From positions 1 to 5,371 of the forward strand of contig JAQBVH010000279.1 of NCBI GenBank assembly GCA_027623615.1: DNA of 5,371 bases, written 5' to 3'. Below, piece after piece: positions 1 through 5,371 of this stretch (positions within the stretch are counted from its first letter, which is position 1; every line of letters begins with the position of its first letter). Position numbers and translations under genes: made by a program. The notes below the pieces were generated by a model. That model did not search any database and was not told the DNA's origin. It saw only the letters and a program-made list of their open reading frames with translations. The stretch is from Planctomycetota bacterium (GTDB taxonomy: Bacteria; Planctomycetota; UBA1135; GCA-002686595).

Positions 1-1012
1 CGCGTGCGATGCGCTCGGCGGCCCAGGCCGCCCGGGCGAGGCCCTCGGCCGGTGCGGGGTCCTCGGGCACGGAGACGGCCGGCGCGCGGAAGGTCGGCCG
101 GGCAGCCTCGGGATCCGGAGCATCCTCCTCGATCGCGAGCGCGTGGCCCGTCAAGGGATCGATCAACCGCGCGGCGATCCGAGCGCCGAGTCGGTTCTCG
201 AGGCGCACGAGCAGCTCGTTCGGGCCAGCGCCGGCGACCGGCGCGAGAAAGCGTGTCTCGTTCTGACCCGGTCCGCGGGCCGCGAGGTCGAGCACGAGTG
301 CGCCGTTCCACCAGACCTGGCCCTCACCGGGCAGCAAGACCTCGAGCAGCGCATCACCCGCCAGCCGCGGGCGCGCATGCAGGTACAAGAGCCCTTCGCC
401 CGAGTGCGGCATGCCGCGGGCGGGCATCACGAACAGCTGGCCGCGCGGTCGCGTCAGCGCTCGCCAAGTGAGCTCGACGCCGGCGCTGCCGAGGACCTGG
501 GCGCGCAGGCCGAGCTCGGGCGCGTCCTCGGCCTGCGCCTGGTGCAGGGGCGCGGGATGGTCGAGCGGACCGTAGGGACCGAGCACGGCCCAGGAGGTCA
601 CCGCGTGGGCCCAGACGTCGCCCTGGATCTGGAACGGCTCGGCCGAGAAACGACTGCGGCGCGCCGCGTTGACGAGGTGCTGACCTGCGCGCAGGTAGGC
701 CAGCGCATCCTCGGTGCGCGCCAGGATCGCGGCGATGCGCGCAGGATCGACCGTGATGTCGCCCAGGTTGGCCAGGTCGCCGAGTTCGGCCCACGCCGTC
801 GCCGCCAGGGGCGAGGCCGGGTCAGCCTCGAGGCGCGTGAACAGGTCCTCGACCGCCGCCGCGTAGTCGCCCGTCCAGCGCTCGGGATGGCTGGCGACGT
901 GGACCGGTTCGAGGGTTTGGACCCGCTCGGCGGGAGCGGTCTGGACCTGGCCGGCGGCAGTGACCTGAGCCAGCCCCGCGGCAGCGAGGACGAGGGTGTG
1001 AGCCAGGCGCAT
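1..1012 (-). CDS. Secreted protein paralogous to the N-terminal region of the upstream DUF3857 protein, 3'-partial
   Basis: The frame opens at ATG 1012-1010 and stays open for 337 codons to the window edge, so the C-terminus is missing. Residues 1 to about 20 form a signal peptide (MRLAH, an Ala/Leu/Val core, cleavage near TAAG). Residues about 45-120 are helical and Ala/Leu rich, possibly TPR-like. Residues about 139-295 match the order of motifs in the β-sandwich of the gene just upstream: SWAVLGPYG against AWEFAGPFD, LTWRAL against VGWRSL, QVWWNGALV against RVWFAGEDV, GPNELLVRL against GWNELALQV, and ARLIDPLTGHALAI against ARLVEPGSARPLAF. A linker rich in Pro, Ala and Glu follows, then the start of another helical region. 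By analogy the missing part may carry TPR, DUF3857 and transglutaminase domains, but this is inference; none is visible here. The start codon overlaps the upstream stop by one base and has GGAGGT upstream, which supports both the start and translational coupling. Confidence 0.86.
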   Translation of the reverse strand, partial: MRLAHTLVLAAAGLAQVTAAGQVQTAPAERVQTLEPVHVASHPERWTGDYAAAVEDLFTRLEADPASPLAATAWAELGDLANLGDITVDPARIAAILARTEDALAYLRAGQHLVNAARRSRFSAEPFQIQGDVWAHAVTSWAVLGPYGPLDHPAPLHQAQAEDAPELGLRAQVLGSAGVELTWRALTRPRGQLFVMPARGMPHSGEGLLYLHARPRLAGDALLEVLLPGEGQVWWNGALVLDLAARGPGQNETRFLAPVAGAGPNELLVRLENRLGARIAARLIDPLTGHALAIEEDAPDPEAARPTFRAPAVSVPEDPAPAEGLARAAWAAERIAR

Positions 1013-1014
1013 CA
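1010..1014 (-). other. TGATG stop/start overlap between the two secreted-protein genes
   Basis: The TGA of the 1236-residue protein (1014-1012) and the ATG of the next gene (1012-1010) share one base. This arrangement is typical of termination-reinitiation coupling and indicates that the two paralogues are made together. Confidence 0.85.
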
Positions 1015-4000
1015 CTGGGCCACCTCCACGCGCACGGCGGCATCCTGACTGATGTCGATCGTGCGGCACAGCTCGCGGAACTCCTGGTATCTGTCGAGTG
1101 GGACGCGGTGCGTGCGTAGCTGGAACTCCTCGGTGACGCGCACTCCGTCGGGGGTCACCTCGACCGTGCGGGTGTAGAAACCGTCGACCAGCTCGACCTT
1201 CACGGGCGGCGGGAGGTCGACCGGCTTCGAGCCCTCGCCGAGCTTGTAGTCGATCTGGGTCTTGCGACTCCAGGGCACGTCGAGGAGCAGGTCCGTCTCA
1301 CGCTCGGTCTCCGAGGCCACCGAGCGCAGGAGCTCGAAGGGCTCGAACGAGGTCGGCAGCTCGAAGCCGCCCTCGGCGGGACGGGTGAGGTCCTCGACGC
1401 CTGCCTCGAACACGAGCTCGAGCGGCTGGGTCAGGTCCTCGTAGTCGCTGCCGTCGAGGGTCGGTGTGCCACGCAGGGCCCCGAAGGTGCTGGTGAGCAG
1501 GCTCTCGACCTTCTCGGCGCGCTCCTCGGGGTTGCCGGTCAGGAGGTGCCGGTGCTGCGGGTCCCACCTCCCGGTCGGGCGGCGAGTCATGCTCACCCGC
1601 GCGCCATCCGGGCCGGACAGGTCGACGACGATCGTGTCGTCGAGCGCGTTGAAATGGGGCATCGGGAACCCGATGCGCGCGCTCTGGACTCCGTCGTCAC
1701 GCACGATCACGACCTTGGCGCCGGCGTCCGAATCGGGCAACACCCCGAGCGGGTGCAGGCGCGCCGTGCCGTCGAGGAACATCTCCGGCAGGCCATCCTG
1801 CGCGGGCACGTAGGCGATGCAGTGGTTGAAGTGCTGCACGAGGGCCAGGGCGTGGTCCTCCTCGTAGCGCCTCGGCTCCATGCGAATCAACACGGGCCAG
1901 GCCTCGATGTCGACCTCGGAGAGCAGCGCCTTGAGCAGGATCGCCTTGTCCTTGCAGTCGCCGAAGCGGCGGCTGAAGATCACCGGCGCGCTGTAGGGCT
2001 GGTAGCCGTGTACGCCGAACTCCCAGGCGTTGTAGCGCACCTCGGTCACGACGAAGTCGTAGACCGCGCGCAGCTTCTCGAGCCGAGTCTCCTTGCCCGC
2101 CGTCAGCTGCGCGACCTTCTCGGCCATCTCGTCGGAGACGCGCACCTCGTCCTCGATCAGGTTCCACCACCAGCGGCCGAAGTCGGTCCAGCTGGCATAG
2201 GACGAGGCCTGCACGCGGGGCGCGCTCTCCATGCTCGGCGGCTGCAGGTGCTCGAGGCGCCGGGGCTCGAGGCCACTGGCGCGCCAGCGGTGCACGGTCG
2301 CGCCGTCCGCGCGCACGCTCGTCTCGTAATCCGCGCCCTCGGGCAGGCGCGGGTGCAGCGTCAGGGGGAACGACGCGGGCACGATCAAGACAATCTCGCT
2401 CTCGCGCACCGGCAGGGTCTCGTCCGGCGAGAAGGGCGCGTCCATCCCGAAGTAGTTTCCGAAGTGGGAGGTGCGCAGGGTGTCGTGCCGCCACTGCAGG
2501 TCGACCACGTCACCGGGGACGAGCGGCGGCAGGTCGACCACGACCACGCCGCGTCCGCCGGTGCGACCGGTTTGCGCCGCGTCGACCGCCCCGCTGGTGC
2601 GCTGAACGTCGGCGTCGAGGACGCGAATCTCCTCCTCGCCGGGCCACGCGCGAAACACACGCCGGTCGAGGTCGCGCGCGCCCGCTTCGGACAGGACGCG
2701 TTCGACCTGGCGGCGGTAGCGCTTGGCCGTGCCGTCGGGTTGGACCTCGATCACGAGGCGTGACAGGAGCACCTCGCGCGGCGCCACCGCGGCGTCGACC
2801 ACCCCGTCGCGGACCCGGCGCACCAGGATGTCGGCCAGGGGTTCGAGGAAGGGCTCGTGGAAGGGTGCGCCGCCCAGGTTCTGCAGGTGGCCGAGCAGGC
2901 GCCGGTCGTCCTCGGCTGATGTGTCGAGCTCGAGCAGGGTCTCGAGGGCGGTCGTCGCGCTCTCGAGCTCCCCCATCGAGAGCAGCGCGCGCGCCCGCCA
3001 GCGGTGCAGGGTCGCGCGTTCGGGGCAGTACTCGAGGGCCTCGTCGAGCACCTTGAGGGCGAGCGCTGGTTCGTTGCGGACGAGCAGCTGCTGAGCCGCT
3101 TCCCGCCGCGCGCTGTTCGACCACGGGTGATGGCGCAGCTTCTCCGCCAGCGTCTCGAGCACGTCCTCGGCGTCGGATCGACTGGCGAGTCGCGCGACCA
3201 TTCCGCGCGCCATGTCGATCGCCGCGTCGTCGCCCTGGGCGCGTGGGACCGCGATCAACGCCGCGCGGCTCGGATCGGTCCCGGGCAAGCTGCGGGCCAC
3301 GTTCATACAGAGGTCGGGGTACCCGTAGAGGGCATCCCTGGCCGCGAGCGCGCGCAACCCGGCCTGGGCGAGCTCCCCCTGCCCAGCCAGGCTGAGCACC
3401 CGCGCGTGGTCGTAGCGCGCAGGTACGCTGTGCGGCGCGACGGTCAACGCGGCCTCGAGCCACTCGAGGGCACGCGAGTAGGTCGGCTGGACGTCCCACG
3501 CGTGTTGGGCGCGGGTACGCATCAACATCGGCGAGGGGTCGTGTTCCGCGAGCATGCGGTCGAGGGCCGCGAGCCAGGGGGAGACGTCCTCCTCCTCGCG
3601 ACGCGCGCCGCGCACGCGCAGGGTCGAGAGTTCGAGCAGGTCGTAGCGCAGGTTGCCCTCGACCAGGGCGCAGGCCGCCGCGATCGCAGCGGCGCCCGGG
3701 CGCTCGTGCCGCGGGGCAGTCTGGTGCTGTTGCATCAGGAGGGACTTGCGGAAGAGGCTCTCCGCCTCCTCGCCCGCGGCGTAGCGCCTGGCGGCTCCGG
3801 GATTGGTGCTCGGCGCGGTCGGCGAACCGGGACGCAGCGCGTGGGGCGTCGTGTCCTCGGGCGCGGTCGGCCGGCTTGCGAAGGCCAGCGGGCGCGCGCT
3901 ACCCGGCTCGACCAGGCGCGCGAGGAACGTGGGCGCCGCATCCATCGAGCCGACCTGCAGGGCGAGCTCGTTCCAACCTGCGCGCAGGGTGAGCGGGATG

Positions 4001-4722
4001 CTCCACGTGTCGGGCGCCATCGTGTGAGCGCCGAGCGCGACGTGGACGTCCTCGCCCGCGAACCAGACGCGCACCTCCTCCCCGGCGCCGAGCAGCAGCA
4101 CGACGTCCTGATCCGCCTCGGCACGGATCCAGGTGCGCGCGACGACGCAGACCTGATCGGCGGGATCGATGAGGCGCGTGAAGCGCACGATTCCGTGACG
4201 CGGCGGTACGGCGGGCAGACTGCGCCAGCCGACCAGGCGCACCTTGCCAGCGTAGGTCGCCGCGGTCGGGTCCTCGCCGGCCGGCGTCACCCGCGTCATG
4301 CCCTGGCCGCGCTCGTTGTCGAAGGGGCCCGCGAACTCCCAGGCGAGCAGCGGGTGCAGGTCCTCGACCACGCGCCCGCGCATCCAAGCCAGGCGCGCGT
4401 AGACCATGCCGTGCTCGGGGTCGACGTCGAGGCGGCCGGCGTGCTCGGTGGAGAGCTGCGCCGCGCCGATCGAGCCGGCGATGCGGCCATGGTACCCGAG
4501 CAGGACCTCGAGCTCGTCGGCCAGGCGCGCGGCCTCGGCGCCGCTGGTCGTGCCGAGCCGGGAGGCCCACTGCTCGGCCGTCGCGAGCAGGGTCTCGAGG
4601 GCCTGATGGTGCAGGTCGCCGGCATACTCGGCGGCCGCACGGTCGAGGGTGACCGAGATCGGGTCCTGGGCGACGGCGGGGAGGGGGAGGGCGAGGGCGA
4701 GGCAGAGGAGCGTGGGCTTCAC
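1012..4722 (-). CDS. Secreted TPR / DUF3857 / transglutaminase-like protein (1236 aa)
   Basis: Large exported protein with a transglutaminase-like (papain-fold) core; such cores may act as peptidase, amidase or cross-linking enzymes, and the substrate is unknown. Residues 1-18 form a signal peptide (MKP, a Leu/Ala core, then AVA before QD). Residues 122-282 resemble a carbohydrate-binding-like β-sandwich (WEFAGPF; VRVWFAGEDV; WNELALQVG). Helical TPR-like repeats follow at about 315-610, clearest at 412-460 and 551-600. DUF3857 covers about 645-835 (LPPLVPGDVVDLQW). The transglutaminase core is about 865-990, with an apparently intact triad: C923 in RRFGDCKDKA, H967 in FNHCIAYV, D984 in FLDGTA. 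A β-rich C-terminal region typical of DUF3857 proteins ends near 1215. No transmembrane segment is seen after the signal peptide, so a periplasmic or released protein is likely. GTG at 4722 is chosen because it yields the signal peptide, has AGGA upstream, and a TAG lies in frame at 4734-4732. Confidence 0.93.
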   Translation of the reverse strand: MKPTLLCLALALPLPAVAQDPISVTLDRAAAEYAGDLHHQALETLLATAEQWASRLGTTSGAEAARLADELEVLLGYHGRIAGSIGAAQLSTEHAGRLDVDPEHGMVYARLAWMRGRVVEDLHPLLAWEFAGPFDNERGQGMTRVTPAGEDPTAATYAGKVRLVGWRSLPAVPPRHGIVRFTRLIDPADQVCVVARTWIRAEADQDVVLLLGAGEEVRVWFAGEDVHVALGAHTMAPDTWSIPLTLRAGWNELALQVGSMDAAPTFLARLVEPGSARPLAFASRPTAPEDTTPHALRPGSPTAPSTNPGAARRYAAGEEAESLFRKSLLMQQHQTAPRHERPGAAAIAAACALVEGNLRYDLLELSTLRVRGARREEEDVSPWLAALDRMLAEHDPSPMLMRTRAQHAWDVQPTYSRALEWLEAALTVAPHSVPARYDHARVLSLAGQGELAQAGLRALAARDALYGYPDLCMNVARSLPGTDPSRAALIAVPRAQGDDAAIDMARGMVARLASRSDAEDVLETLAEKLRHHPWSNSARREAAQQLLVRNEPALALKVLDEALEYCPERATLHRWRARALLSMGELESATTALETLLELDTSAEDDRRLLGHLQNLGGAPFHEPFLEPLADILVRRVRDGVVDAAVAPREVLLSRLVIEVQPDGTAKRYRRQVERVLSEAGARDLDRRVFRAWPGEEEIRVLDADVQRTSGAVDAAQTGRTGGRGVVVVDLPPLVPGDVVDLQWRHDTLRTSHFGNYFGMDAPFSPDETLPVRESEIVLIVPASFPLTLHPRLPEGADYETSVRADGATVHRWRASGLEPRRLEHLQPPSMESAPRVQASSYASWTDFGRWWWNLIEDEVRVSDEMAEKVAQLTAGKETRLEKLRAVYDFVVTEVRYNAWEFGVHGYQPYSAPVIFSRRFGDCKDKAILLKALLSEVDIEAWPVLIRMEPRRYEEDHALALVQHFNHCIAYVPAQDGLPEMFLDGTARLHPLGVLPDSDAGAKVVIVRDDGVQSARIGFPMPHFNALDDTIVVDLSGPDGARVSMTRRPTGRWDPQHRHLLTGNPEERAEKVESLLTSTFGALRGTPTLDGSDYEDLTQPLELVFEAGVEDLTRPAEGGFELPTSFEPFELLRSVASETERETDLLLDVPWSRKTQIDYKLGEGSKPVDLPPPVKVELVDGFYTRTVEVTPDGVRVTEEFQLRTHRVPLDRYQEFRELCRTIDISQDAAVRVEVAQ
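1022..1027 (-). promoter_or_regulatory. Shine-Dalgarno GGAGGT for the downstream secreted-protein gene
   Basis: GGAGGT on the minus strand ends 9 nt before ATG 1012-1010. It sits inside the final codons (Val-Glu-Val-Ala-Gln) of the preceding gene. It is a stronger match to the anti-Shine-Dalgarno than the one before the preceding gene, so the downstream gene may be translated well. Confidence 0.65.
4681..4710 (-). repeat. Five imperfect 6-nt repeats in the signal-peptide coding region
   Basis: On the plus strand the stretch divides into GAGGGG, GAGGGC, GAGGGC, GAGGCA and GAGGAG. On the coding strand it is pyrimidine-rich and encodes residues 5-14 (LLCLALALPL), the hydrophobic core of the signal peptide. 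The unit is two codons, so gain or loss of a copy would keep the frame and change the core length by two residues. Confidence 0.5.
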
Positions 4723-4730
4723 GCCGTCAT
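4719..4730 (-). other. Three-codon ORF bridging the dioxygenase stop and the GTG start
   Basis: ATG-ACG-GCG-TGA starts in an ATGA overlap with the dioxygenase TGA (4729-4727) and ends in a GTGA overlap with the GTG start of the next gene (4722-4720). It could be chance, or a stepping stone for a terminating ribosome. It is not proposed to encode a functional peptide. Confidence 0.3.
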
Positions 4731-5371
4731 CCTACGGGCACGTCCTTGTCGAAGTGGGTCCGAAGCTTGCGGACGACGCGCTTCAGCCACGGCCTACGGG
4801 GGATTTCCATCGGCAGGAAGTCCGGCTCGCGCCAGGCGATGTCCAGGCCCCGGGACTCGAGGGGTGTGAAGTAGCGGCAACCCTCGAAGAAGTAGTGGGT
4901 CACCTGAGAGTGCCGACTGCGGGCGGCGTCGCGCCGTGCCTCGCCTCCGTGGATCAGGTTCGAGGCCCAGATCAGGACCTCGCCGCGCTTCAAGGTCGCG
5001 AGCCGCTTCTTGAAGCCGAAGGTGCGCACGACCTCCTCCACGAACAGCTCGTAACGGTCGTAGCGCTCCTCGCTCGACTCGACTCCGACATCGGCCATGT
5101 CGAACTCGGGGGTGCGGTGGGAGCCGGGGTAGTAGAAGAGTGGACCGCTCGTCTCGTCGACGTCCTCGAGCGCGACCCAGGCGCCGGCCATGAACCCTGC
5201 CGGCGCGGAGTTGAAGTGGACCGCGTCGGCGTGAGCGGGCTGGATCGTACCCGTCGGGAAGTTCAGGGTCTGGAAGGGGCGCGGCGCGCGCCCGTATAGC
5301 TCGGCCAGCGCGGTCAGGATGCGGGGCCAGGTCGCGAGCCTGTGCGCGTTGCGGCTGACGTGCCAGGCATC
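4727..5371 (-). CDS. Phytanoyl-CoA dioxygenase (PhyH) family protein, 5'-partial
   Basis: Probable non-haem Fe(II)/2-oxoglutarate oxygenase that would hydroxylate a small molecule; the substrate cannot be read from sequence. The frame is open from the window edge to TGA at 4729-4727, giving 214 residues; the true start lies upstream. Numbering from the first visible residue, the facial-triad HxD is H47-A-D49 (within QPAHADAVHF), followed by the family-typical strand GAWVALEDVDETSGPLFYYP and PGSHR. The distal iron ligand is H141 in NLIHGG, and R153 in the RHSQVTHYFF segment is the likely 2-oxoglutarate carboxylate anchor. All core catalytic residues are therefore present. About 60-90 N-terminal residues are probably missing, judged from the usual 250-300 residue family length. 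An internal ATG at 5191 is not a credible start because it would discard the HxD motif. The C-terminal tail is strongly basic (RRPWLKRVVRKLR). Family assignment is firm; substrate and pathway are unknown. Confidence 0.9.
   Translation of the reverse strand, partial: DAWHVSRNAHRLATWPRILTALAELYGRAPRPFQTLNFPTGTIQPAHADAVHFNSAPAGFMAGAWVALEDVDETSGPLFYYPGSHRTPEFDMADVGVESSEERYDRYELFVEEVVRTFGFKKRLATLKRGEVLIWASNLIHGGEARRDAARSRHSQVTHYFFEGCRYFTPLESRGLDIAWREPDFLPMEIPRRPWLKRVVRKLRTHFDKDVPVG
4730..4733 (-). promoter_or_regulatory. Shine-Dalgarno AGGA for the DUF3857/transglutaminase gene
   Basis: On the minus strand AGGA lies 7 nt before the GTG start at 4722, within the last codons of the dioxygenase gene. 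It supports GTG as the real start and means that ribosomes finishing the dioxygenase are close enough to restart. Confidence 0.6.

Larger units (their letters stand above)
1..5371 (-). other. Inferred three-gene operon (both ends outside the window)
   Basis: All three genes share a strand. The gaps are 4 nt and minus 1 nt, each start has a Shine-Dalgarno inside the previous gene, and no space exists for an internal terminator or a conventional intergenic promoter. Transcription should start upstream of the dioxygenase, beyond 5371, and continue past position 1. A promoter inside a coding region cannot be excluded by reading. Confidence 0.75.

Noticed and set aside
143..1048. Plus-strand open frame of 301 codons at the left end
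   Set aside because: The minus strand here encodes a signal peptide, a β-sandwich with WWNG and paralogy to its neighbour, whereas the plus-strand product shows no domain and crosses the gene junction.
1546..2763. Plus-strand open frame of 405 codons opposite the DUF3857 and transglutaminase core
   Set aside because: It lies against the most conserved part of the minus-strand gene, has low-complexity Arg/Val/Gly/Asp composition and no motif; it is a high-GC shadow.
2080..3660. Frequent CTCGAG and similar words, which looked like a dispersed repeat or a motif array
   Set aside because: They fall where Leu-Glu or Leu-Glu-like dipeptides are encoded with preferred high-GC codons, without regular spacing or a shared longer consensus.
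4696..4722. Lipoprotein signal because of Cys7 in the N-terminus of the DUF3857 protein
   Set aside because: The Cys comes before the hydrophobic core and not after it, so there is no lipobox; AVA before QD fits signal peptidase I.
3004..4869. Long open frame on the plus strand (621 codons) opposite the DUF3857/transglutaminase gene
   Set aside because: It is antisense to a clearly recognisable protein, its product is Arg/Gly/Ala/Glu rich with no recognisable domain, and it runs through the gene junction and into the dioxygenase. Such frames are common opposite genes with high-GC third positions.
5189..5191. ATG at 5191 as the start of the dioxygenase
   Set aside because: Starting there removes the HxD iron-binding motif and the preceding conserved strand, and the frame continues open upstream with family-like sequence to the window edge.
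4649..5299. Plus-strand open frame of 216 codons opposite the dioxygenase
   Set aside because: The opposite strand carries all PhyH catalytic residues; the plus-strand product has no recognisable feature.

Overview
The window is a very GC-rich (about 70% by eye), tightly packed bacterial fragment in which all coding is on the minus strand. Three genes run right to left with almost no space between them: a 2-oxoglutarate/Fe(II) dioxygenase of the phytanoyl-CoA dioxygenase (PhyH) family, cut at its 5' end by the right edge; a complete 1236-residue secreted protein with a carbohydrate-binding-like β-sandwich, TPR-like helices, a DUF3857 domain and a transglutaminase-like cysteine-protease-fold core; and a second secreted protein, cut at its 3' end by the left edge, whose N-terminal part has the same layout as that of the 1236-residue protein.

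Layout, in transcription order: 5371-4727 PhyH; a 4-nt gap; 4722-1012 the DUF3857/transglutaminase protein, starting at GTG behind an AGGA Shine-Dalgarno; a 1-nt stop/start overlap (TGATG); 1012-1 the second secreted protein, starting at ATG behind GGAGGT. Such spacing indicates one operon with translational coupling. The promoter and terminator must lie outside the window. No intergenic region, RNA gene, mobile element or CRISPR array is visible.

The organism is probably a high-GC Gram-negative bacterium. Large exported TPR/DUF3857/transglutaminase proteins, with an N-terminal module ending in a WxxG-type 'vWfaGe/vWwNG' strand, are frequent in Planctomycetota and related environmental lineages, so Planctomycetota is my first guess and Myxococcota an alternative. 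This is inference from family habit and base composition, not a phylogenetic result.

How the genes work together is not evident. The two secreted proteins look like diverged tandem paralogues that act in the periplasm or at the cell surface. The PhyH enzyme has no visible link to them beyond operon position; its own N-terminus, and so any export signal, is off the window. I see no clear new defence or mobile system here. The most notable points are the paralogous secreted pair, the intact Cys-His-Asp triad in the first of them, and the unusual dioxygenase partner.
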